Shown here piece after piece: positions 1 to 6,015 of a stretch of DNA of 7,176 nucleotides. Origin of the DNA: Phascolarctobacterium sp. (GTDB lineage Bacteria; Bacillota; Negativicutes; Acidaminococcales; Acidaminococcaceae). The stretch lies in assembly GCA_024405645.1 (NCBI GenBank), contig JAKSOJ010000058.1, positions 1 to 7,176 of the forward strand. Reading direction: 5' to 3'. Both the position numbers and the translations under genes were made by a program. Position 1 is the stretch's first letter. Every line of letters begins with the position of its first letter. A model generated the notes under the pieces. It was given only the letters and a program-made list of their open reading frames with translations. It had not been told where the DNA came from and searched no databases.

Positions 1-74
1 TAAAATACCATGGAAAAGATTCAACAAAAAGAATTTGTGAGTATGTATTAGACACTGCTCGACAAAAATCATAA
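1..74 (+). CDS. C-terminal end of an unidentified upstream gene (partial)
   Basis: Frame 3 is open from the window edge and ends at TAA 72-74. It gives a 23-residue tail that begins KYHGKDSTKRICEYV and finishes with TARQKS. The pattern of a glycine followed by a short spacer and then an R-I pair at the start of a terminal helix recalls the C-termini of GT-B-fold sugar enzymes such as UDP-GlcNAc 2-epimerase or CDP-glycerol glycerophosphotransferases. That resemblance is weak and does not support a name. The other two frames hold stops within the first 51 bases, which makes this frame the best candidate for real coding. A short terminator-like hairpin follows at 83-104, as expected at the end of a gene. 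It may instead be chance open sequence. Confidence 0.4.
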   Translation, partial: KYHGKDSTKRICEYVLDTARQKS

Positions 75-82
75 CTTTTATT

Positions 83-104
83 TTGCTTGACAAGAGCAAT
101 TTTT
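83..104 (+). terminator. short terminator-like hairpin after the upstream gene
   Basis: TTGCT (83-87) can pair with AGCAA (95-99) around a 7-base loop, and five Ts follow directly (100-104). The stem is only five base pairs, so termination would be weak. The TTGACA of the putative dprA promoter (87-92) starts in the left arm and runs into the loop, so the two signals share DNA. Confidence 0.3.
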
Positions 105-115
105 AGTTATTAAAT
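87..115 (+). promoter_or_regulatory. putative sigma-A-type promoter for the dprA operon
   Basis: A consensus -35 TTGACA (87-92) is followed after exactly 17 bases by TTAAAT (110-115), a 4/6 match to TATAAT. Transcription would start near 121-123 and give a leader of about 75 bases before dprA. The -35 match is perfect and the -10 is mediocre. Confidence 0.5.
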
Positions 116-133
116 AGAAAAAGAAGCCCAAGC

Positions 134-158
134 CTGCAATGTATCTCCGACCTTGCAG
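134..158 (+). other. small hairpin in the dprA leader
   Basis: CTGCAA (134-139) is complementary to TTGCAG (153-158) with a 13-base loop. It lies in the predicted untranslated leader, 25 bases before the ribosome binding site, and no T-run follows. It is too small to assign to a known RNA class. Confidence 0.25.
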
Positions 159-197
159 ACTGTTAACGCCAAATAATTTATTCAAGGAGTTTTAATC

Positions 198-1349
198 GTG
201 GATGAAATTTATTTGGCATCTTTAAGTGCATACTTACCAGGCATGGGACGTATGCTAATTCCTAGACTTGTAAATCTCATGGGCTCTGCTGAAGCAGTTT
301 TTAAAGCAGAGCGCAGTGACTTGGAAGCTACTCATCTGATGAATCCTCAGCATATTTCTGCTTTTCTTAGGAGCAGGGATAAGGATTTTCCGACCCGTTT
401 GGAATATTTAACTCGTAAGGATGGTATGCAGATTTTAAGCATTTATGATAAGGAGTATCCTCTTAGTCTCAAACAATTACATGATCCTCCACTTGTTTTG
501 TATGTAATGGGCGAGCTGCCCAAGGAAGTTTATCGTGTTGGTATTGTTGGAAGTCGTCTTTGTACTGAATATGGCATGAGAGCGACGGAAGAATTTGCTA
601 CTGCACTTGCTTATGCTGGGGTTCCAATTATCAGTGGTGGAGCTAAGGGAATTGATTCTACTGCTCACAGAGCCTGCTTGGCGGCAGGAGGCAAAACTGT
701 AGCCGTAATGGGCTGTGGCCTTGATATTGTCTATCCACCTGAAAATGAGCAGCTATTTCAAGAGATTACAGAAAATGGTGCGATTATTAGTGAGTTTCCA
801 CCCACTACAGCGCCTAGAGGAATAAATTTTCCCCAGAGAAATCGTATCATTGTTGGTTTATCACAAGCAGTAATAGTGGCTGAGGCAACTTTGAATAGTG
901 GGGCTGGTATAACAGCCAACATTGCTGCAGACGAGGGAAGAGAGGTGTACTGCGTACCTGGCAGTATATATGAAAATAGTTCTGCTGGATGCAACGAATT
1001 GATTCGTAATGGCGCTAGCTTGATAACATCTCCCAGGGATATTATCAACGATATGGAGCGCTGGCAAGCAGCAAGAATTAGAGGCATGGAAACATCTTTG
1101 TTCGATTTCGCTCCTTTGGAATTGGAGGAGAATGTCAACAAAGTTAAGGTGAAAATAGAAAAACAGGAGCCTAATTGCTCGGAGTTTGGTAAAGAACTGC
1201 TCAATATTCTAAAACGCGGTACCTTGAGTTTGGAAGAGTTAACACGTAGATGTGGCAGGGATGTACCAACAGTTAGTATGGAGCTGTTAGACTTACAAGT
1301 GGCAGGCCTGGTAAAACAGGATATTATTGGAAATTACTGCCGCACTTAG
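198..1349 (+). CDS. dprA: DNA processing protein DprA (DNA uptake/recombination mediator)
   Basis: DprA (Smf) binds incoming single-stranded DNA in the cytoplasm and loads RecA on it during natural transformation; it is also found in many bacteria not known to be competent. The 383 residues show the family order. A helical, HhH/SAM-like N-terminal region spans about 1-75. A Rossmann-like DprA core spans about 80-285, with VGSR at 117-120, SGGAKGID at 146-153, FPQRNRII at 211-218 and SGAGITA at 234-240. A winged-helix C-terminal domain spans about 331-383. Length is normal for a three-domain DprA. The start is GTG at 198, with AAGGAG at 184-189 eight bases upstream; the frame is closed by TAA at 174-176 and no other start codon lies between. 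The stop overlaps the topA ribosome binding site. Arginine codons include many AGA/AGG, unlike topA, which fits lower expression. Confidence 0.96.
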   Translation: MDEIYLASLSAYLPGMGRMLIPRLVNLMGSAEAVFKAERSDLEATHLMNPQHISAFLRSRDKDFPTRLEYLTRKDGMQILSIYDKEYPLSLKQLHDPPLVLYVMGELPKEVYRVGIVGSRLCTEYGMRATEEFATALAYAGVPIISGGAKGIDSTAHRACLAAGGKTVAVMGCGLDIVYPPENEQLFQEITENGAIISEFPPTTAPRGINFPQRNRIIVGLSQAVIVAEATLNSGAGITANIAADEGREVYCVPGSIYENSSAGCNELIRNGASLITSPRDIINDMERWQAARIRGMETSLFDFAPLELEENVNKVKVKIEKQEPNCSEFGKELLNILKRGTLSLEELTRRCGRDVPTVSMELLDLQVAGLVKQDIIGNYCRT

Positions 1350-1353
1350 GAGG
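1348..1353 (+). promoter_or_regulatory. topA ribosome binding site overlapping the dprA stop codon
   Basis: AGGAGG occupies 1348-1353, five bases before the topA ATG, and shares two bases with the dprA TAG stop (1347-1349). This arrangement suggests translational coupling of topA to dprA within one transcript. Confidence 0.8.
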
Positions 1354-1358
1354 AAGAG

Positions 1359-3554
1359 ATGGGAAGTTATCTGATTATCGTGGAATCTCCCACTAAGTCA
1401 AAAACAATTGAAAAATTTTTAGGTAAAAATTATACCGTTAAAGCATCCATGGGTCATTTGCGCGATTTGCCCAAAAGCACTATGGGTGTTGATATTGAGA
1501 ATGATTTTGAACCCAAATACGTAAATATTCGTGGCAAGGCTGATATGATCAAGGAATTGAAAAAATTGGCCAAGGAATCCGATAAAGTATATCTGGCAAC
1601 TGACCCTGACCGTGAAGGTGAGGCAATTAGCTGGCATTTGGCATATCTTTTGGGTTTGGATGAAAGCGATTTATGTCGTATTGAGTTTAACGAAATTACC
1701 AAGTCTAAGGTTACCGATGCTGTAAAGCATCCTCGTAAGATTGATTTGGAAATGGTAGAAGCTCAACAAGCACGTCGTATTTTAGACCGTGTTGTTGGTT
1801 ATGAGCTTTCTCCGTTGCTTTGGAGAAAAATTCGTAAGGGCTTGTCTGCTGGCCGTGTTCAATCCGTAGCAGTAAAAATTGTTGCAGACCGCGACCGTGA
1901 AATTGCAGACTTTGTTCCAGAAGAATACTGGACTTTGAAGGCTAAACTGCGTGAAGAGGCAAAAGCACCAATTTTCACTGCAGATGTAACTAAATATAAA
2001 GGTAAAAAGCTTGCTTTGCATAACGCAGTAGAAGCTAAAAAAGCGTATGATGATTTAGTTGATGCAACATATACTGTAACTAAATCTGAGCGTAAGGATA
2101 AAAAGCAACATGCTTATCCTCCGTTTACAACTTCTACTCTGCAACAGGCTGCCAATAGACGTTTAGGTTTTTCTGCTAAGAAAACCATGAGTGTTGCCCA
2201 ACAATTATACGAAGGTGTTTCTTTGGGCCGTAGTACAACTGGTCTCATTACATACATGAGAACTGATAGTGTTCGTTTGGCTAGCGAGGCAGTGGCAAGC
2301 ATTCGAGATTTTGTAGCAGATAAATTTGGTAATGAATATATTCCTGCTAAACCGAATTTCTATAGCACCTCTAAAAGTGCTCAGGATGCTCACGAAGCAA
2401 TTCGTCCTACTGATGTAAATCGTACACCAGAAAGTGTTGCAGCGTACTTGCGTCCTGATCAATTAAAGCTTTACACCTTGATTTGGAATCGCACTGTACA
2501 ATGTCAAATGTCTGATGCAATTTACGATTCTACAGTTTTGACTATCGGTGCAAATGATTACGAATTGAGAGCTGCAGGTCAAGTTCTTAAGTTCCCCGGT
2601 TATTTGGCATTAACTAAAGGTGCTACTACCGCTGAAGATGACATCGAAGGCGAGGACGATTTGAAGAATAAGGTTCCTTTTGTTGAAGTTGGCAAGGAGC
2701 TTATTCTGCACAAACTTCAAGAGGCTGAACAACATTTTACCGAGCCTCCTGCTCATTATACCGAAGCAACTCTTGTAAAAGAATTGGAAGCTAAAGGTAT
2801 TGGTCGTCCTTCTACATTTGCAACCACAATTCAAACTATCATGGATCGTGGCTATGTTGAAAAAGAACAAAAGAAGCTTTTAATTACAGACCTTGGCATT
2901 ATTACCAACGATTTCTTAACTGACAATTTCCCAAGACTTATCGATATTCCTTTCAGTGCTCAAATGGAAGGCATGCTGGACGAGATTGCCGAAAATAAAG
3001 CTGAGCGTGTTGCCGTATTAAAAGCATTCTATAATCCTTTCCATGAGGCTGTTACTACTGCTTTGGAAAAATATCCTAAGGTTGATATTCCTTTGGAGGT
3101 TAGTGATGTAGCTTGCGACAAATGTGGTGCCATGATGGTTTACCGTGAAAGCAAATTTGGTCGCTTCCTAGCTTGTCCTAATTTCCCTAAATGCCGCAAT
3201 ACCAAAACAGTTTTGAATAAAATTGGTGTTGTTTGTCCCAAATGTGGTGGCGATTTAATTGAGCGTAAGACTAGAACTGGTAAGACCTTCTATGCTTGCG
3301 ACCATTATCCTGAATGCGATTTCAATTCTTGGGATAAACCCCTGAATCAACAATGTGAGCTCTGTCAAAGCATGTTGGTTGAACATATTGATTTGAGACG
3401 TCGCAAACATAAATATTGCACAAATGCAGAATGTAAAAATGCTCGTCCTGCTCCTCGTGTGAAGGCAGATGCTAAAGAAGGTGCAGAAAAGAAAGCAACT
3501 GCAAAGAAAACCACCACTAGAAAAACTACGACCAAGAAGACTACTGCCAAGTAG
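1359..3554 (+). CDS. topA: DNA topoisomerase I (type IA)
   Basis: TopA relaxes negative supercoils by transient single-strand cleavage, holding the 5' end on a tyrosine. The 731 residues begin with a Toprim domain (about 1-115) carrying the metal-binding Glu9 in IIVESPTKSK and the acidic cluster DPDREGE at 82-88. The type IA core follows, with the QQARRILDR and GRVQSVA segments at 136-171 and the active-site motif GLITYMRTDS, in which Tyr299 is the nucleophile and Arg301 its partner. Conserved IGRPSTFA lies at 481-488. Three C4 zinc ribbons follow: Cys586/589/606/612, Cys626/629/647/653 and Cys666/669/687/692. The protein ends in a lysine/threonine-rich tail (about 701-731). Start ATG 1359 has AGGAGG five bases upstream. 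Arginine is mostly CGT, as in a well-expressed gene. The TAG stop is followed in frame by eight codons of similar basic composition before a TAA at 3579. Confidence 0.97.
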   Translation: MGSYLIIVESPTKSKTIEKFLGKNYTVKASMGHLRDLPKSTMGVDIENDFEPKYVNIRGKADMIKELKKLAKESDKVYLATDPDREGEAISWHLAYLLGLDESDLCRIEFNEITKSKVTDAVKHPRKIDLEMVEAQQARRILDRVVGYELSPLLWRKIRKGLSAGRVQSVAVKIVADRDREIADFVPEEYWTLKAKLREEAKAPIFTADVTKYKGKKLALHNAVEAKKAYDDLVDATYTVTKSERKDKKQHAYPPFTTSTLQQAANRRLGFSAKKTMSVAQQLYEGVSLGRSTTGLITYMRTDSVRLASEAVASIRDFVADKFGNEYIPAKPNFYSTSKSAQDAHEAIRPTDVNRTPESVAAYLRPDQLKLYTLIWNRTVQCQMSDAIYDSTVLTIGANDYELRAAGQVLKFPGYLALTKGATTAEDDIEGEDDLKNKVPFVEVGKELILHKLQEAEQHFTEPPAHYTEATLVKELEAKGIGRPSTFATTIQTIMDRGYVEKEQKKLLITDLGIITNDFLTDNFPRLIDIPFSAQMEGMLDEIAENKAERVAVLKAFYNPFHEAVTTALEKYPKVDIPLEVSDVACDKCGAMMVYRESKFGRFLACPNFPKCRNTKTVLNKIGVVCPKCGGDLIERKTRTGKTFYACDHYPECDFNSWDKPLNQQCELCQSMLVEHIDLRRRKHKYCTNAECKNARPAPRVKADAKEGAEKKATAKKTTTRKTTTKKTTAK

Positions 3555-3581
3555 CCTTCTTCTCGTAAAAAGAAATCTTAA
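3555..3581 (+). other. in-frame basic extension of topA beyond its TAG stop
   Basis: After the TAG at 3552-3554 the same frame continues for eight codons reading PSSRKKKS and then TAA (3579-3581). The composition continues the lysine/serine/threonine-rich tail of TopA. The simplest reading is that the ancestral stop was the TAA and that a sense codon such as AAG mutated to TAG. Translational readthrough is also possible, and chance cannot be excluded over eight codons. Confidence 0.4.
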
Positions 3582-3582
3582 G

Positions 3583-3588
3583 TATAAT
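3583..3588 (+). promoter_or_regulatory. isolated TATAAT in the topA-trmFO gap, possible weak trmFO promoter
   Basis: A perfect TATAAT lies at 3583-3588. The bases 16 to 18 upstream fall in the end of topA and do not resemble TTGACA, and there is no extended -10 TG. It could supply a weak internal promoter for trmFO, but the region is AT-rich and a chance match is plausible. Confidence 0.28.
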
Positions 3589-3603
3589 ATAACAAGATAC
3601 TCT

Positions 3604-3625
3604 CCCGGGCAGTATTCTGTACGGG
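3604..3625 (+). other. GC-rich hairpin in the topA-trmFO gap
   Basis: CCCG (3604-3607) pairs with CGGG (3622-3625). After one G-A mismatch, G-CAG (3609-3612) pairs with CTG-T (3617-3620) around a TATT loop. The stem stands out because its surroundings are AT-rich. The following bases, TTAGTTAAT, are not a proper T-run, so it may be a partial terminator, an RNA processing or stabilising element, or a leader structure for trmFO. Confidence 0.4.
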
Positions 3626-3653
3626 TTAGTTAATAGATGAGGATAGATAATCG

Positions 3654-4967
3654 ATGGAAAAAGTACATGTAATTGGTGCGGGCCTTGCTGGTAGTGAAGC
3701 CATTAACCAATTAACTAAACGTGGTATTCCCGTAATTTTACATGAAATGCGTCCGGTAAAAAGTGACGCTGCACATAAAACAGCATATTATGCAGAATTG
3801 GTTTGTTCTAATTCTCTACGTGCGGGCAATATTGAAAACGCAGTAGGCCTTTTAAAAGAAGAAATGCGCCGTTTGGATTCTCTGATTATGGAGCAAGCGG
3901 ACAAGCATGCAGTACCTGCTGGTGGAGCACTTGCAGTTGACCGTGAAGGCTTTGCCAAAGGCGTAACTGACGCGATTCAAAATAATCCTTTAGTGACTAT
4001 AGTTAACGAAGAGGTCACAGATTTAGATTCTTTAGATGGTTATGTTATTGTCGCTTCTGGTCCTTTGACTAGTGACGCATTATTTGCCAACATTCAAGCT
4101 AAAATTTCTGAAGGCTATCTTCATTTCTTTGATGCAGCTGCGCCAATTGTTGATGCAGATTCCATCAACTATGATTTGGTTTATAGAGCTTCTCGTTATG
4201 ACAAGGGTGGGGCAGACTACCTCAACTGTCCTTTTTACACCAAGGAAGAATATCTTGCTTTTTATGAAGCATTGAAATCTGCTGAAACCGCACCTGTGAA
4301 GGATTTTGAACACAAGGTTTTTGAAGCTTGCATGCCTATCGAAGAAATGGCTTTGCGTGGTGAAGATACGATGCGCTTTGGTCCTCTTAAACCAGTTGGG
4401 CTTGTGGATCCACGAGTTGGTAAGGAGGCGTATGCTGTTGTGCAACTGCGTCAAGATAATGCAGCAGCAAGTCTTTTCAATTTAGTTGGCTTCCAAACTC
4501 ACTTGAAATGGGGCGAGCAAAAACGCGTATTTGGAATGATTCCTGGCTTGGAAAATGCTGAGTTTGTTCGCTATGGGGTTATGCATAAAAACACCTATAT
4601 GAATTCTCCTAAATTGTTAAATAAGGATTTCTCTTTGCGTAAGGAACCTCGTTTCTATTTTGCTGGTCAAATGACTGGGGTAGAAGGATACGTTGAATCT
4701 GCAGCATCAGGTCTTATGGCAGGGCTTGCCTGTGCAAGAAAGATTTTAGGCGAAGAATTAGCAGAGTTCCCTGCAGAAACTGCCCATGGTTCTTTAGCAA
4801 ATTACGTTTCTAATCCAGAAGTAGAGCATTTCCAACCTATGAATATTAACTTTGGACTCATTCCGCCTTTGGCAGTGCGTATTCGCAAGAAGAAAGAAAA
4901 AAATCCTTTGATTGCCGCAAGAGCTCTTGAAAAGCTAGGAGAATTCAAAGAGAATTATCATATTTGA
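3654..4967 (+). CDS. trmFO: TrmFO, folate/FAD-dependent tRNA U54 (m5U54) methyltransferase
   Basis: TrmFO makes 5-methyluridine at position 54 in the T-loop of tRNA, taking the carbon from methylenetetrahydrofolate and reducing it with FAD; it replaces SAM-dependent TrmA in most Bacillota. The 437-residue length is typical. The N-terminus has the FAD dinucleotide-binding motif GAGLAGSEA at 8-16. [10 protein letters not shown] carries Cys51, matching the conserved Cys53 of the Bacillus enzyme, and [10 protein letters not shown] carries Cys226, the catalytic cysteine of the family. [15 protein letters not shown] (236-250) and [11 protein letters not shown] (336-346) are further family signatures, the latter part of the second FAD/GidA-like region. 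ATG 3654 is the first start after an in-frame TAA at 3648; GAGG at 3639-3642 is a somewhat distant ribosome binding site (11 bases). It follows topA as in Bacillus. Confidence 0.97.
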   Translation: MEKVHVIGAGLAGSEAINQLTKRGIPVILHEMRPVKSDAAHKTAYYAELVCSNSLRAGNIENAVGLLKEEMRRLDSLIMEQADKHAVPAGGALAVDREGFAKGVTDAIQNNPLVTIVNEEVTDLDSLDGYVIVASGPLTSDALFANIQAKISEGYLHFFDAAAPIVDADSINYDLVYRASRYDKGGADYLNCPFYTKEEYLAFYEALKSAETAPVKDFEHKVFEACMPIEEMALRGEDTMRFGPLKPVGLVDPRVGKEAYAVVQLRQDNAAASLFNLVGFQTHLKWGEQKRVFGMIPGLENAEFVRYGVMHKNTYMNSPKLLNKDFSLRKEPRFYFAGQMTGVEGYVESAASGLMAGLACARKILGEELAEFPAETAHGSLANYVSNPEVEHFQPMNINFGLIPPLAVRIRKKKEKNPLIAARALEKLGEFKENYHI

Positions 4968-4970
4968 AGG

Positions 4971-4995
4971 AATTTTTCATAAAAAGTGAAAAATT
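4971..4995 (+). repeat. AT-rich perfect inverted repeat after trmFO
   Basis: AATTTTTCA (4971-4979) and TGAAAAATT (4987-4995) form a perfect 9-bp inverted repeat around a 7-base spacer, three bases after the trmFO stop. No T-run follows on the + strand (the next bases are mostly A), so it is a poor terminator. The arms resemble the half-sites of the CodY box AATTTTCWGAAAATT, but the spacing differs. Function is unknown. Confidence 0.35.
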
Positions 4996-5017
4996 AAAAA
5001 AATTTAAACAATAATAC

Positions 5018-5046
5018 TTGACTTATCTCTATATCAGTATTAGTCT
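5018..5046 (+). promoter_or_regulatory. possible xerC-codY promoter (weak)
   Basis: TTGACT (5018-5023) matches the -35 consensus at 5/6. The hexamer 17 bases on, TAGTCT (5041-5046), matches TATAAT at only 3/6 and lies inside the 5' arm of the hairpin at 5031-5072. A second candidate -10, AATAAT at 5010-5015, lacks a good -35. A promoter is expected here if the hairpin ends the upstream operon, but neither candidate is convincing. Confidence 0.3.
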
Positions 5047-5076
5047 ATTCTTAAGTAGATTAGTACTGATATTTTT
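5031..5076 (+). terminator. 19-bp intrinsic terminator-like hairpin directly upstream of xerC
   Basis: Bases 5031-5049 pair with 5054-5072 through 19 consecutive pairs (16 Watson-Crick and three G-U) around the loop CTTA, and the 3' arm runs into TTTTT (5072-5076). The T-run is on the + side only, so it is oriented to stop transcripts coming from trmFO. The xerC ribosome binding site begins three bases later, so the hairpin could also act as a leader attenuator of xerC-codY. Confidence 0.7.
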
Positions 5077-5091
5077 ATGAGGTTATGAAAC

Positions 5092-6000
5092 ATGAGAAAT
5101 GAAGAGCAAAAATTAGCAGAGCGCTTCTTTAATTACCTTGAGGTAGAAAAGAATTCATCTCCTTTGACAATAACAAATTATCAAAAAGATATGCGCGCAT
5201 TTGATGCTTTTCTTGTTTCTCGTAGTGGTGATAATGCCTCTTGGCTTAATATCGATGCGCTAACGGTTCGAGCATACCTGGCGGATTTGAATAAGAAAAA
5301 ATACGCTCGCAAAACTATTGCTAGGCGTATTAGTTCCTTACGTTCTTTCTATAAGTTCTTGGTTAGAGAGAATGTGCTGGAGAATAGTCCGCTGCAAAGG
5401 GTGAGAACTCCCAAACTTGAGAAAAAACTACCGACATTCTTGGACGAAATGGAAATCAGCGAGCTTTTAACATCTCCTGATGATAGTCTTCTCGGTAAGA
5501 GGGATAGAGCTATTTTGGAAATGCTTTACGCAACGGGCTGTCGTGTTTCCGAGTTGGTTGGTTTGACAATCAATCGTATCGATTTAGGTAATCGCTTTGT
5601 TATCCTTTTAGGAAAGGGCAATAAAGAAAGAGTAGTTCCCATTGGTCATACCTGCGTAAAAGTTATTAGAGACTATTTACCGGCCAGAGCTGAGCTTATG
5701 AATAAGTACGGCGTTGATGAGCATGAACATATTTACATCAATAGTAGGGGCGGAGCTTTAACGGATCGTAGTGTGCGTAGAGTTCTAGACAAATATATAA
5801 AAGCTTTAGCGATACATAAAAATATAAGTCCTCATACCATAAGGCATACTTTTGCTACTCATTTATTGGAGCATGGCGCTGATTTGCGTGCTGTTCAAGA
5901 GTTGTTAGGTCATGAAAATTTATCTACAACTCAGATTTACACTCATGTAACTACAGAAAGAATTGCAGAAGTATATAGAGAAAATCATCCGCGAGCATAA
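5092..6000 (+). CDS. xerC: tyrosine recombinase XerC (chromosome dimer resolution)
   Basis: This is a tyrosine site-specific recombinase of the XerC/CodV type, which with a XerD partner resolves chromosome dimers at dif near the replication terminus. The 302 residues match the family length. An N-terminal SAM-like core-binding domain spans about 5-92. The catalytic domain (about 110-300) has all the expected residues: Arg151 in ATGCRVSEL, Lys175 in GKGNKER, His248 and Arg251 in HTIRHTFATH, His274 in LLGHENLSTT and the nucleophile Tyr283 in IYTHV. The assignment to XerC rather than a phage integrase rests on length, full conservation and position between trmFO and codY, as for codV in Bacillus. 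ATG 5092 has GAGG at 5079-5082 nine bases upstream. The codY ribosome binding site begins two bases after the stop. hslV and hslU, which separate codV from codY in Bacillus, are missing here. Confidence 0.94.
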   Translation: MRNEEQKLAERFFNYLEVEKNSSPLTITNYQKDMRAFDAFLVSRSGDNASWLNIDALTVRAYLADLNKKKYARKTIARRISSLRSFYKFLVRENVLENSPLQRVRTPKLEKKLPTFLDEMEISELLTSPDDSLLGKRDRAILEMLYATGCRVSELVGLTINRIDLGNRFVILLGKGNKERVVPIGHTCVKVIRDYLPARAELMNKYGVDEHEHIYINSRGGALTDRSVRRVLDKYIKALAIHKNISPHTIRHTFATHLLEHGADLRAVQELLGHENLSTTQIYTHVTTERIAEVYRENHPRA

Positions 6001-6002
6001 AA

Positions 6003-6007
6003 AGGAG
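6003..6007 (+). promoter_or_regulatory. codY ribosome binding site that decides the start codon
   Basis: AGGAG at 6003-6007 lies two bases from the ATG at 6010, which is too close for initiation, and eight bases from the in-frame ATG at 6016, which is ideal. The start is therefore placed at 6016. Confidence 0.7.
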
Positions 6008-6015
6008 TAATGTCA

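Noticed and set aside
10..51. 13-codon ATG frame at the window edge
   Set aside because: No ribosome binding site is visible, and it overlaps the more plausible tail of the upstream gene in another frame.
758..1204. 148-codon minus-strand open frame inside dprA
   Set aside because: It lies fully antisense to a well-conserved dprA reading frame, and its translation shows no recognisable domain; it is a shadow of the real gene.
4072..4275. 67-codon plus-strand frame within trmFO
   Set aside because: It is out of frame with trmFO, has no ribosome binding site and no recognisable product.
4080..4454. 124-codon minus-strand open frame inside trmFO
   Set aside because: It is antisense to conserved trmFO motifs, including the Cys226 region, with no domain of its own.
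5031..5072. dif-like recombination site next to xerC
   Set aside because: The palindrome has a 4-base centre and 19-base arms, whereas dif has two 11-base arms around a 6-base centre with recognisable TTATGTAAA-type sequence. That pattern is absent, and the T-run points to a terminator.
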